A DNA stretch of 64,000 nucleotides from Cervus elaphus (taxonomy: Eukaryota; Chordata; Mammalia; Artiodactyla; Cervidae), in NCBI RefSeq assembly GCF_910594005.1, contig NC_057831.1, positions 39,948,001 through 40,012,000 of the forward strand, read 5' to 3'. The notes below the pieces were generated by a model. That model had not been told where the DNA came from, made no database searches, and saw only the letters and a list, made by a program, of their open reading frames with translations. How positions within the stretch are numbered: the stretch's first letter is position 1; every line of letters begins with the position of its first letter. Below are positions 33,696-45,030 of the stretch, piece by piece. The position numbers and the translations under genes were made by a program.

Positions 33696-34914
33696 TTGAT
33701 TTGCTGATTAGTTGATTTTAGTAACTAGATGATTAATTTGTACATAGCAAGATGATAAATAATTGCAGTATTCAAGAAAATATTTAAAATTAATAAACTG
33801 AAAAATCAATAAAATTTTTAAATATGATTATTAGTTTAATGTTATAGATTAGTTTTATGATACATATTATATTAGTTTGTTGAAACTAATTTGATATTAC
33901 ATTTAATAATAGAAACACATTTGTTTCTTTTTGTGTTTCACTTATTTTCAAATGGATTCTTTTGAACTTGAGTGTAAGAATCACAATTTCAGACTCCACC
34001 AGAATCACTTCTTTTAATTTTCTTATTAACAATAAAATTGTTTTCTTTTTATTTTGATGGGCCAATCAGTATAATAGCACAACTCAAGCTATAAAATGCA
34101 AAAAGAAAGCACATTTTTTGCATACTTGTTACTTCACTTATGGCCAATGAAGTTTAGATAATTGGTATATAAAAGATGAAAAATGTCCCCCATGCATCAA
34201 CTTATCATATGAATATGGCACAGAAAGCAAGCGTTGTTTGATGACCCCATGCTCTAGAAGGTGCAGACTCATTTTCATTCATGATTTTCCTATTTGGACT
34301 CTTGTGAAACCTGTCTTACCATGCCAAGAGAAGTTTTCTGTCCTTCACCTCTCTTGAAGTTGACTGTAAACGCAAATGCAAACACAGGCAATTAAAATGT
34401 ATGTCAGTACTCAATTACAAGGATGTCATGTGGGTCACTTAGAATATGTTTATACTATTTTTAAGATCATTATCCAAATGAAAATACAAAATTCATAATT
34501 CTCCCAGAAGTGGAGAATATGTCTGCAGGTCCCCAGGATCCACAAATCACAGTTTAAGAAGTATTCTTTATACCACAAAGATTTTGCAAGACAAATTGTG
34601 ATAAATGACACATGGAAATATTACAGTAGATTCAATTGAAAGAGAGAGACATTCAATTTATGAAAAAGGGCAGGATTTTTAAACAGTGACATCTGTGCTA
34701 AGGCCAATTTAGCAAGGTGGTAAAGGAAGTGAAGAAGAAGTTAATTCAGGTAGAGAAGATTGCAAAGAATTAGAAACAAGGAAGTCCTGGGTTTCTCAAG
34801 AAACTTCAAAATCTTTTGCTTGAAAGGAGCAAACAGTAATGAGATTAATGTAGATTTGCATATAGAGATAATCAGGATATTTGATATATTGAGAAATACT
34901 GATGGCCAGTGGAT
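33696..34914. other. Unrecognised AT-rich sequence
   Basis: The part 33690-33920 is very AT-rich. No element recognised with confidence. Confidence 0.45.
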
Positions 34915-35285
34915 ATACAGTGACTTTGTCACCTGCCAGGCACTATTCTATGTCCTTTACACAGAGTTATCTGTCTATGTTCATTCACTCAGTCGAGTCT
35001 GACTCTTTGCGCCCCCATGGACTGCAGCACACCAGGCCTCCCTGTCCATCACTATTTCCCAAAGTTTGCCCAAGTTCATGTCCATTGAGTTGGTGATGCC
35101 ATCCAACCATCTCATCCCCTGCCACCTGTCTAATCTGTACAGTAACCAATTAAGTATGACTGTTGTCATATTCTCTTCTTTAGTGAGCCTAAGAAAGGTT
35201 CAGCAACTTTCTCAAGGCCACACAACTGAATAGTTTTCACAGTTTGGTTCCTGAGTCCATGTTTAACCACTATGTTCCAGACCTC
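34915..35285 (+). repeat. MIR SINE, split by a BovB end
   Basis: Left part 'cacctgccaggcactattct' with 'tatgtcctttacacagagtt', and right part 'gtgagcctaagaaaggttca' with 'actttctcaaggccacacaa' and 'aaccactatgttccag', together give most of a MIR. The BovB end lies between them. Confidence 0.75.
34978..35125 (-). mobile_element. BovB LINE 3' end, about 150 bases, inside MIR
   Basis: Antisense text 'tcactcagtcgagtctgact', 'ctgcagcacaccaggcctcc' and 'gagttggtgatgccatccaa' marks the BovB C-terminal coding end. Flanking ctgtcta at 34971-34977 and 35126-35132 is a 7-base target-site duplication. The minus strand encodes MRWLDGITNSMDMNLGKLWE. Confidence 0.92.
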
Positions 35286-36611
35286 TAAGCACATAGCTCA
35301 ATTCCTATCAAGGATTACAATCCCATAGAACACAATAAATCATTGAGTGTTGTTGTAGCAGAAAAAGTACAGAAAACTTTCAGGAGTAGGCAGAAATAGT
35401 TTGAAATAAAGATCTCCTAAATGTTAATAAAATGTCTCCCACCTTCAGTTTTTTCATTAGGCCACAGCATGAGAAAAGAGTTACCAAAGATCTTTTACAT
35501 TTTAACAAACCACATAATAATAAGGTGTGTTTCTCATTTCCTTCTTTCTGTTACCATCCTTTCCCCTCCCGCTGCTTCCCAACAGTCACCTCATCAGAGC
35601 TTTTCCTTTCATTGCAAGCGCTATAACTCATCTGACTGCTCATTTATCTTTTTTTTTAAGAACTAAATATTTCAGTAGTTTGTTGCCCCATGAATCTGAT
35701 GTAAAAAATTGTTGGCCTTCAGTCATCTCATGAACACTAAAACTGATCCATGCAAACTGGAAATATCATGCTAAGATTTTTCTTTTTAGTGTTCTTCACC
35801 CTCAGGAGCATAAGGAACCCTTAGATAAAAATGTTTAAAATTTCCAAAAAAGTCAAGCACATAAGAGGCAAAGCTATTTTATTTTTCTCCTTAGTAAGTC
35901 CTTTACCCATCTTTATGTATCCTCTCATCTGTCAACTGGAATAAAAAATAAGAGCTCCTTGATGCATAAATTAAAATTCATTTTAATTTTCATAAATATG
36001 GCATGGATATTTTTGTTCTCCACACATTCTCTTTACTAAAACATGCAGTCTGGTAACAGATCAAAGCACTATTTCTAGGTAACACACCAAATACAAAGAC
36101 AGTTCATATAACCTTATAAATATAATACATATTTAAAAATACCAAGTCACTTAATATTTAGCTTTAATTCTGCTAAATCAATTTAGGTCGTAATATGAAA
36201 ATATTTTTCCTTCTGATAAGAAAGTTTTTTCTTACTTGAAAAAATAAAGTGGAGTATGTGTTATATCTCTTTTTGTGTTTAAGTGAATGTAGGGAAAGGA
36301 TGTGAGAAGTAATAACATGTATAATTTATGTTTATAATGACAAGTCTGTATGACAAGAAAATTGTAAAATTTGCTAAGTATTCTGTTTTATAAAAACACA
36401 TTTTGAATGATTATAATTGGAATCATTAAATATTTTCAATTATCTAAACAGTAATAAAAGTCATTCACAAATAGCTTCTGCAGTAAAAGCAATCCGGCTC
36501 AATGTTGTATATGTGATCTGTGCAGTAGAATTGAGAAAGGAGATGTTATGGTGCGTTTTCAAACACAAGAAAAACTGTACACTTTGTGGAGATGAAGATG
36601 ATAAAATGTAG
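35286..36611. other. Unrecognised AT-rich sequence
   Basis: No gene or repeat recognised. A T-rich run sits at about 35650-35658. Confidence 0.45.
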
Positions 36612-36623
36612 CCATTCCAAGCT

Positions 36624-36907
36624 TCTGCTGCTGCTGCTGCTGCTGCTAAAGTCCCTTCAGTTGTGTCCGACTCTGTGCGACCCCATGGACGGCAGCCCAC
36701 CAGGCTCCGCCGTCCCTGGGATTCTCCAGGCAAGAACACTGGAGTGGGTTGCCATTTCCTTCTCCAGTGCGTGAAAGTGAAAAGTGAAAGTGAAGTCGCG
36801 CCGTCGTGTCCGACTCTTCGCGACCCCATGGACTGCAGCCTACCAGGCTCCTCCATCCATGGGATTTTCCAGGCTAGAGTACTGGCGTGGGGTGCCATTG
36901 CCTTCTC
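36624..36907 (-). mobile_element. Complete Bov-A2 SINE dimer
   Basis: Two Bov-A units joined by the linker 'gtgaaagtgaaaagtgaaag', with a (CTG)7-type tail at its left on the plus strand (about 36625-36648). An exact 12-base target-site duplication, ccattccaagct, flanks it at 36612-36623 and 36908-36919. Low divergence and preserved CpG dinucleotides suggest a recent insertion. Confidence 0.96.
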
Positions 36908-36942
36908 CCATTCCAAGCTAACAAGTGTATATTGACGTGTTC

Positions 36943-37048
36943 AGGACTTAAGATGGATAGCGGTGAGAAGCAGCTGTGTGGCACAGGAGCCCAGTCGGGC
37001 ACTCTGGGATGACCTGGTGGGATGGAATGGGGAGAAGGGGAGACAGGC
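36943..37048 (+). mobile_element. Ruminant L1 3' UTR fragment
   Basis: 'tgtgtggcacaggagcccag' with 'gcactctgggatgacctggt' and 'ggaatggggagaagggg' matches the ruminant L1 3' UTR in sense; it is the complement of a part of 18727-19041. The right side is cut by a SINE. Confidence 0.65.
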
Positions 37049-37191
37049 TGCTTTGTCCATGGGATTTCCCAGCCAAGAATACCGGAATGGTTTGCATTTC
37101 CTTCTCTAGGGGCTTTTCCTGACCCAGGGATCGAACTCACCTCTTCTGTTTGGCAAGCAGATTCTTTACATCTGAGCCACCTGAAAAGCCC
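37049..37191 (-). mobile_element. Bov-tA SINE, tail truncated
   Basis: Starts at 'ctttgtccatgggatttccc', so the terminal 60 or so bases of the tail are missing, and runs to the head end 'cacctgaaaagccc'. Confidence 0.85.
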
Positions 37192-38705
37192 GAAGACAAT
37201 CCAAACATGATCAAAATATCAGCTTGGAGACTTGCAGTCAGGATGACAGATTAAAGTCCTCTCAATTACTCCCCACTTCAGACTCCATGAAAAGGAACCA
37301 AAAAAAAAAAAAAAATCTGTAAATTCAAAGATACTAAATAAGCACTTAGGAAAGCTGATATGCAATTGAACCTACTAAAACACACACTAAATATTCATAA
37401 ATTGCTGTTACTTAGTACCATGCAGAGGAGTGATGTTATGGATGAAAACTTTAGTAGGGACAGAAATTCCACTTAAAGGTCCTCTTCATACTTCCACCTC
37501 CACATCCAAGTACCCACTTTGAGCAGTCAGAAGACAGACTTACCAAATTCTGGCAAAAGATGAGAGAGTTATTTACTGTAAAAGATATTTTCTTAAAGAC
37601 TCTGGAATCGGAACCTAAACATAACTGAGGACAAATGTGTTAAAAAGAAAAAAATTAAGTGAGACTATATATCCTCTCTGGGGCCTTCAGAAGCCCCTAG
37701 ACCACTTCTTTAAAATTACTTCTTGATCCAACAATCTCATTTTGAGGAAAGGTTTCAAAAGATATATTAATACCATATCCTTATTATAGAATGCTAGGCA
37801 TCTATTTAAATAATTTATTCAATTTATAATTAATACAGCAAAACGTAACCCCTTATAAATTCTAAGTGAAAAAAGAGAAATTTTGAGAATAGTATCTTTA
37901 AAATATTCACATTGGTTTTAAGAAAAATGGCAGGGGAGAAAGAAAACAACTCCTCCATGTATAACATACGTATCTGTATAGTTATGTAAATGTGCAGAAT
38001 AACATGAAGCAATACCTTGAAAATTGTTGATTTCAGTAATATTATCAGCCAAATTGAGACAAGCACTTTACCTGTGTACAATATCCAGCCCAGTGTTAAA
38101 AATATACGGGATAGATTATCATGTTCTCATCATACATTTTATAGATACTTCCGTTTTACCACCTATAAACTTTGATTGAACCTATGTGTTTACTTATCTT
38201 CTGCCCACTTGATATTCTGTAAATTAGGTTGAACCATATGAAATTGTTTGTATTTAACCATTTTGACCTACATATGCTTTAGCCTGTTATTTATCTGTTT
38301 CTTTCTTTATTGATATTTTACTCTGGAATAAAGGAAATTCTCTGAGGACAGATATTTTGCTTCTTTAGTTCTTTTATCTCTTGTGCTGAAATAGTGCATG
38401 ACTGATAGTGGACACTGGGGAAAAGGATTTTTAAATTTGTGTATGAACGAATAGTGTAGCATGTATCATTTTTCTCTTTTAAACAGAAAATAGGATATGT
38501 ATTCAAATGCCAATTTTTAAAGATTTCTAATAACATTTTTATTCACTCTTTAAACAAGTAGTTGTTTAGGATGTAAAATTGATGGTTTAATTTCAAAGGA
38601 TTATAGTTTTCTTCACACATTTGTACCTAATTTTAAGTTTTACTGTGTAATCAAAAATATGGCCTGTAAAATTTTAATCTTTTGCAACTTTTGACCAAAT
38701 ACAAC
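37192..38705. other. Unrecognised sequence
   Basis: A poly(A) tract lies at 37300-37315 without a recognisable element before it. The rest is AT-rich; a weak L2-like 3' end may lie near 38335-38415 but is too decayed to call. Confidence 0.4.
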
Positions 38706-38918
38706 TGTGTGCATGCATGCTCATGCGTGTCTGATTCTTTGTGACCCCATGGACAGTAGCCTGCCAGGCTCTCTATCCATGGAATTTTCCAGGCAAGAAT
38801 ACTGGAGTGTCTTGCCATCTCCTCCAGGGGGTCTTCCTGACACAGGGATTGGGCCCACATCTCCTGTGTCTCCTGCATTGGCAGGTGGATTCTTTACCAC
38901 TGTGCCCCCTGGAAAGCC
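38706..38918 (-). mobile_element. Bov-tA SINE, short tail end
   Basis: The tail is replaced by 'gtgtgcatgcatgctcatgc', directly joined to gtgtctgattctttg, lacking 'taagtcgcttcagtc'. The head reads 'gtgccccctggaaagcccc'. The internal '(ctcctgtgt)' repeat marks a small duplication in the head. Confidence 0.9.
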
Positions 38919-40492
38919 CCAAAGAAGTTTTTTTTTTTTAAATCTGGTGCACCTAAGATAATATGTAGTTCTCTTGTAGGGTATTCAATTAATGTATGTC
39001 TATTATTTTGTTAATTAACTGATTTATTTGAATGTTTACCAACCATAGGATGAGTTATGAGTATGAGTTACTTCATACTACAATAGAACCTGTTTTCGTC
39101 TACTTTTATTTTTAAATAAAGTATTGATATATAACCATTAAGTATTTAGCATAAATTATTTTTTATCAATAGTGACCATTTGCACAATTTCATATTTTGA
39201 AATTTAAACCTAGTTTCTAATTCTAAGCTATCTTCTTATAATTGAAATGTTGAAGATTGCACAAACAGTCCTTAAAAATTCTTTGTATATAATTTTTGTT
39301 CAACAATTATATCTACTTTTTTATCCCAGTGATTTTTAACCACAGTAAAGATTACAATGTATGAAAGTCGAATGAAGTGGCACTGATTTACAAGCAGTCA
39401 ACAGAGCAACTGAACTGCATAATATTCTTATAAAATTTAAATTTTAGTTTGGATACAAAGCAAAACAAACAGAGAAACCCTTGATCTTTTTTTGGTATTT
39501 GTCTGATTTAGTTCCAGATTCTCAAAGTGGAAGCTTACTTTCTTCTGTGTCATTAATCCTTTAGAAAGAAAAAAAGGAAGAGTAGAAAAGAAAATAAGAT
39601 TATTTTTAAGAATACGCATGTGACTTTCTCTCTATATACATATATACATATACACACACATACATAATATACACATATATAAACCCTAGTATGTGTTTGT
39701 GTGTGTGTACATATAAAGAGAGAAAGGTTGAGATTCATTCTTCATTCGCTAGCAAAGAGTGAATGCTTCTTTCCTAGGGGAACATGGGTCATCTGTTTTT
39801 ACTTGAATTTAATTTTTGTAATCATTGTTGGAGAGATTTGGTGGAGTATACCATACAGATGACACCATTTAATCTTCCTTATGATGTACTTAAATGCATG
39901 TTATCTGATTTTCCTGTCAGCATTTCCATGGACTTGTCTCTAAACTAATCTGTCCTAACATATACATTGAATTGTTTGCAGACCTTTCTATTAACAAAAA
40001 TATTATTCCAACAACAGCTTATCACACTAAAGCAAAGTCCAAATAAATCAATACATGAATGAATGATTATCTAGAACTCAGAAATGAGGCCAAAACTAGA
40101 TACTTAAGCTTTTTTTAATTTTTGATTTGCTTTTGTCACAACTTCCTTTGTACATTATTTGAATCTCAATCCCTTAATAAGAAAAAATTATTTTTCTTTC
40201 TCTTTACAGGTAGTAGAAGACTACATAATTTTGCTGAAAAGAAATGGAATCCTAGAACAGAAAGTTAATTTCCACAATAAACCTAAAATTTTCAACTATA
40301 TGTCATCAGTTATAAATCACATTTGAACTTTACAGTAGTTTTTCATTGACTGGACTTTAAATATGCAATTTTACTATTAATCCTAAATAAACCATATTTA
40401 GCAATTACCCCACCCTTTAGGCTGGAACCTTGATAGCTTCCTCTTAGTTTGAAACACAAGAAGGAGGCTTTATTGCTCTCCATGTTAGTGAT
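38919..40492. other. Mostly unrecognised; holds a candidate exon and a hairpin
   Basis: A short poly(T) abuts the SINE (about 38930-38939). A hairpin-prone region (39624-39727) and a weak candidate terminal exon (40210-40326) are described separately. No further element. Confidence 0.4.
39624..39727. repeat. Imperfect inverted repeat with CA/TG arms
   Basis: Left arm ctttctctctatata followed by a TA- and CA-rich part; right arm GT-rich and ending in agagagaaag. The arms (about 39624-39663 and 39690-39727) are largely complementary over nearly 40 bases with a spacer of about 26. It looks like a self-complementary microsatellite. Confidence 0.75.
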
Positions 40493-40777
40493 CGTGAAAG
40501 TCTCTCAGTCGTGTCCGACTCGTTGTGACCCCGTGGACTACACTGTCCATGGAATTCTCCAGGCCAGAATACAAGAGTGGGTAGCCTTTTCCCAGGGATC
40601 GAACCCAGGTTTCCCGCATTGCGGGCAGATTCTTTACCAACTGAGCCACAGGGGAAGCCCAAGAATACTGGAGTGGTTAGCCTATCCTTTGGCCAGGCGA
40701 TCTTCCCGATCCAGGAATCGAACCGGAGTCTCCTGCATTGCACGCGGATTCTTTACCAACTGAGCCCAGGGAAGCCA
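40493..40777 (-). mobile_element. Bov-tA variant with two tandem heads
   Basis: Tail 'gtgaaagtctctcagtcgtg', then a tRNA-like head ending 'gccacaggggaagccc', followed directly by a second 'aagaatactggagtggttag' segment and a second head ending 'gagcccagggaagcc'. This is a two-head Bov-tA subfamily or an in-place duplication. The CpG sites 'cccgcattgcgggc' are still intact. Confidence 0.9.
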
Positions 40778-41157
40778 ATTATCCTAAAGAGATACAATTC
40801 GGGAAAATTCTACCAAGCCATTCTTCAGCAGACAGTTTTCTAAATCTAAATGTCACAACAACGTGCCTATTTGGTTTAAGTTATCAAAGCAAAACATAAA
40901 TAAGTAAAAAAAAATTCACATTCTCAATCGGCATTCTTCTAAATGAAAATGCTAGAGGATTAAATGAGATGTTCACTTTCGTACCTCAATATACACAAAT
41001 AGAAATTCAAAATTTCCTAGTTCTGCTTTATAAGAGCATACTGACTAACCTTCCCCATGACAAACCTTATAAATCTCGCATCATAAAATAAACTAGCATA
41101 TCTTTTTCATTCCCTTTATAGTACATAATACATTCACAATCAATTTCTTCAATCTTT
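40778..41157. other. Unrecognised sequence
   Basis: Nothing recognised. Confidence 0.45.
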
Positions 41158-41259
41158 CAATAGAAGTTGATTGAGTCCCTGTCATGTGCCAGGTACCACT
41201 TCAGCTACTAGACACAAGAGCAATGAACGAAACAGACAGAAGACCAGCCTTCGTAGGCT
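41158..41259 (+). repeat. Ancient mammalian repeat, L2/MIR class
   Basis: 'ccctgtcatgtgccaggtac', 'agagcaatgaacgaaacaga' and 'cttcgtaggctg' followed by 'acattctagc' in the SINE's target-site duplication follow the same common repeat family as at 30058. Confidence 0.5.
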
Positions 41260-41270
41260 GACATTCTAGC

Positions 41271-41479
41271 CTGCCTGCTGCATGCTAAGTGACTTCAGTC
41301 ATGTTTGGCTCTTTTCGATCCTATGGATTGTAGTCCGCCAGGCTCCTCTGTCCATGGGATTCTCCAGGCAAGAAAACTGGAGTGGGTTGCCATGCCCTCC
41401 TCCAGGGGATCTTCCTGACCCAGGGATCCAACCCACATCTTCTGCTCCTGCACTGCAGGCAGATCCGCCAAGCCACCAG
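41271..41479 (-). mobile_element. Bov-tA SINE
   Basis: Flanked by gacattctagc (41260-41270) and gacattgtagc (41480-41490), an 11-base target-site duplication with one mismatch. The head is shortened: 'cagatccgccaagccaccag' lacks 'ttctttaccactga'. Confidence 0.93.
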
Positions 41480-41490
41480 GACATTGTAGC

Positions 41491-42121
41491 TGGGGGCTAC
41501 AATTTACAGTGTGGAAGTGGATGATCAGTGCTATGGAGACAAAGAAAGCAGGGAAGGAATGTGCAGATGGGTGCAATGTGAAGTGGGTTGGTCTGGGAAA
41601 AGTTCATGGAGAAGGGCTGTATAAACAAAGACCTGAAGGAGGTGAAAAAAAAATCCATTTGAATATCTGGGAAGAATATGAATGTGTATTTGGAGGAGAT
41701 GACACATTTGTTAAAACGACTAGTATCAATTCTCAAATTCTTTGCATCTAAAAGTTAAATTTAACAAATATCTTCTATTATCTTCATTGACATCTAAATA
41801 AGATCACTTTGATTCAGTAGGGAAAAACAAGCTTTGGTGTGCTTTTCTAGACCCACTTCTATCTCACAGAATATTTGCCCCTTCTCCCTATTGACTGTTT
41901 TCTTCCTTTTCTCCGATCGAAGTCTACGCTCAGGGGAATATACACCATAGGCTTAATCACTCTAGAAGGTATACAAACTGATAAGCCTTACACATTTAAG
42001 TGTCTTTCTCTGGAATGTTTGAATTTTTTAAATAAACCCAAATTGAAATGAAATAAGGCAGTTTATAGCAGTAACCTTTCAGGACCTGGCAGGTGGTAAT
42101 AATGCTTCTATAACCTATACA
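41491..42121. other. Unrecognised sequence
   Basis: No gene is supported. The 80-codon plus frame 41509-41751 starts within SINE flanking text and has no domain features. Confidence 0.4.
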
Positions 42122-42350
42122 GGGGCTTCCCAGGTGGTGCTAGTGGTAAAGAACCTGCCTGTTAGTGCAGGAGACATAAGAGATGCGGGTTGGATCCCTG
42201 GGTCAGGAAGATCCCCTGGAGGAGAACATAGCAACCTACTCCAGTATTCTTGCTTTGAGAACGCCATGGACAGAGGCGCCTGGAGGGGTACAGTCCATAG
42301 GGTCGCAAAGAGTCAGACAGGACTGAAGCAACTCAGCATGCATGCACACA
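42122..42350 (+). mobile_element. Bov-tA SINE, full length, plus strand
   Basis: Starts 'gggcttcccaggtggtgcta' and ends 'gcaactcagcatgcatgcac'. The head has an insertion ('ggagacataagagatgcggg') shared with the copy at 60791, so both may belong to the same subfamily. Confidence 0.92.
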
Positions 42351-42379
42351 AGATATATGGGGAGTAAAACACTGAACTT

Positions 42380-42525
42380 TCGGCTGGAAATCTTAGGTCT
42401 CTTTTTACTCTGTTGCTCATCATAGGCGCATCATGCAACCTCATTGAGCCTCAAATTTTCTGGGTTCGTAAGTACGTTAAAGTATTAGATGGAATAACTA
42501 TGACATCTGCAGCCACAAAGTTATT
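42380..42525 (+). repeat. MIR SINE core
   Basis: 'gcatcatgcaacctcattga' followed by 'gcctcaaattttctgggttc' and 'agatggaataactatgacat' follow the MIR core (cttaacctctctgagcctcagtttc type). Confidence 0.6.
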
Positions 42526-43339
42526 CATCTCAATTGATTTCCATTTCTTTTCTATGTTATTGTGTAGAAGACATTTTAAAAGGAGGAAAAGCAAAGGAAG
42601 AATATTTAATCCTGCAATGTCAGAGGCTGCATTTCTAATTCAATGCCTTCTGTTTCTTAAGTACCCATTAAATGATAACCCTGATTTCATCAAGGGAATC
42701 CTGTAACTATGGTTCAGTACACTAAAAAGTCCCATGGCTTTTATGCATTAGAAATAAAATGTATGCTTAGAAATGTTTGCTGGGATCCACATTGTATACA
42801 GCATATATTTTCTCAGTCTACCAGTTGCCTCTAAATTTGCTGTTTATAATTTACCCAATATTAACTAGGAGGCTGCTCCCCAAGTCACTCCTGCTACAGG
42901 CAGAACATGAATTAGAATATAAGAAAACAGAGTGTTTCTGGTTGCTAAAAGCAAGCCATACATATTCATGGTGAAAACAGAAAATCATTTGCCAAACTGT
43001 GGATAGTAAATACAAATTAACCTTGCAATGAAAAGTGTAATATTTGCATTTTCAAGCCTTAGATCTCTCTGGGATTAATTAGGTGATCAGTAGGAATTAG
43101 AGTTATCACGAACAAAACCTGGCCTTAGATTGCGTGTGTCACTGTATGTGTCTTATTATTCATTATTTTCTCTTTCATTGTAATTCTCTGGTCCTATCCA
43201 CAAAGATTGTGGTATGAACTGATTGACTAAATCTCTCTGTGAAAATATTTTGCCAACTGTGCAGGGCTACAAAAATAAAATGAAATTTTATTGTTTTATA
43301 TTTGCTCAACTGAATAACAAAGAGATCTATTAATAATCT
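42526..43339. other. Unrecognised sequence
   Basis: No gene or repeat recognised. Confidence 0.45.
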
Positions 43340-44135
43340 GGAAGACTCAAATTGTAACTCTCCTGTCCATTCCCTCTGTGATCTCTCTGCTGGTGCTGGT
43401 CAACATTTTCCTTCTAGTGGAATCCACAGCTCCTAATTGTTCTCTCCAGCTCAAGGTTAGTTCCATTCGGATCCATTCCCACAATGCTGCCAGAGTGAAT
43501 TTTCTGAGACCCAAATATCATCAAGTCAGATCATTTATAAAGCTCAATTATGCCTTTTGGATAAAATTCAACTTTCCTAGCTTGCCATCGATTATCTTTG
43601 TCCTGCCTACCTCTTCAGACTCATCTCCTGGCACTCAATCTGTCAACAGTTCTTGATCAAGCATCAATTTTTTGCCAGGCATGGTTCCAGACACTACACA
43701 TCTCACTCTTTATAGCCTAGGTTTATTAAATCACGGACAGTCCCTAAGCAGACTAGAGTCTCAAAGATTTCTGTACCTTTTCACATTTGTCTTTTCCTGC
43801 AGAGAGCATTCCTTTTCTCTTCTGTATCATGATAAATGCTTATGGCTTAGGATGCAGCTCAGATATCAAATTCTAAGGGAAATTCTTCCTGACTTCATTT
43901 TGTCCTGCTTAGTGCCACTCTCAAGGACTTCACACTGGACCAAGGATTGTCAAGTCACTTATGACCCTGCATCATATCTGTCAACTCTCCTCTTGTCTCT
44001 CTTCTTGTCAACTTCTTACCCCCTGAAAGTAGAGACTGGGTCTCTTACTTTTTATTTAATGGTGCTTAGTAGAATCTTTGGCACATTGCAGATGTGAAAT
44101 AAATATTCATTGAAGGAATTAATGCCAGAGGGGAA
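43340..44135 (+). repeat. L2 LINE 3' region
   Basis: L2 3' motifs in order: 'gctgccagagtgaattttct' and 'catcaagtcagatcatttat', 'ttatgccttttggataaaat', 'tcctgcagagagcattcctt', and the 3' end 'gatgtgaaataaatattcat'. About 800 bases, with frames broken. A 141-codon frame at 43672-44097 lies in it and is a fossil reading frame at best. Confidence 0.8.
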
Positions 44136-44565
44136 AATGCCAGAGGTGTAGGATGACAAAGAGAAGTCATCTATGTCTCTCAAGTTCATAAAACAAATTT
44201 TCATTAATTCTTAAGATATTTGGGTGAAGGCAGGTTTATATTTTATTATTTTTACCCTGCTAGTTAGCCTTGAGAATTTACTACAAAATTTAATATATTG
44301 TGTCATTAGAGTTTTAATTTATTTTACTGAAAAAAAAATATCTTTGAAGTTACAAGCTTAAAAAAATAATACAGCGTATCTGAAGATCTGTCACTTTTGA
44401 AAGACAGTTGCGGCTTTTCCTAAGTAGTTCCCCCAGCTGCAGGTAAGAGCCTATGGTGGGCCAGCATATGCCTAACAATAAGATATGGACCAAAGTTTGA
44501 AGAGAATTTAAGCCAAAGAGCAAGTCAGGCAGAACACGTGTCAAATTGTAGGCAATATTCTATAC
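44136..44565. other. Unrecognised AT-rich sequence
   Basis: Nothing recognised. A short poly(A) run is at about 44329-44337. Confidence 0.45.
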
Positions 44566-44668
44566 CAGAGTCAACCAACTGTGGCCTGCTAACTGTGTGT
44601 TTTTGGTGATGGTCTAAGAAATTTTATTTTATAGTTTTTAAACTGTGACATGCTGGATGGCTATTGCG

Positions 44669-44872
44669 CCTTCCCTGGTGGCTCAGACGGTAAAAGAATC
44701 TGACTGCCATGTGGGATACCTGGGTTCAACCCCTAGATAGGAAGATCCCCTGGAGAAGGGAATGACAACCCACTCCAGTATTCTTGCCTGGAGAATTCTA
44801 TGGACACAAGATCCAGAGAGGCTGCAGTCCATGGGGTCACCAAGAGTCGGACATGACTGAGTGACTAACACA
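44669..44872 (+). mobile_element. Bov-tA SINE within the hAT relic
   Basis: Full length: starts 'cttccctggtggctcagacg' and ends 'gacatgactgagtgactaac'. Similar flanks 'gatggcta' and 'gatagcta' suggest a target-site duplication. Confidence 0.92.
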
Positions 44873-44920
44873 CATACAGATAGCTACACTTCTGTAATAT
44901 CCTTGGTTTTGGTTCTTGGT

Positions 44921-45030
44921 CTCCAGCATTCTTGCCTGGAAAATCCCATGGACAAAGGAGCCTGGTGGGACTACAGTCCATAGGGTTACAAAGAGTCAAA
45001 CACAACTAAAGCGACTTAGCAAGCACGCAG
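44921..45030 (+). mobile_element. Bov-A-type tail fragment within the hAT relic
   Basis: Only the BovB-related tail is present: 'ctccagcattcttgcctgga' to 'gcgacttagcaagcacgcag'. The tRNA-like head is missing, so this is a 5'-truncated copy. Confidence 0.88.

Noticed and set aside
36624..36907. Two similar units suggesting a CRISPR-like direct repeat
   Set aside because: The units are the two halves of a dimeric SINE, about 140 bases each; there are no short repeats with unique spacers, and the genome is mammalian.
37300..37315. Poly(A) tract as the tail of a processed pseudogene
   Set aside because: No recognisable coding or SINE sequence precedes it and no flanking direct repeat was found.
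43672..44097. 141-codon plus-strand frame as a gene
   Set aside because: It lies in a decayed L2 element; openness is modest and the sequence follows L2 3' text.
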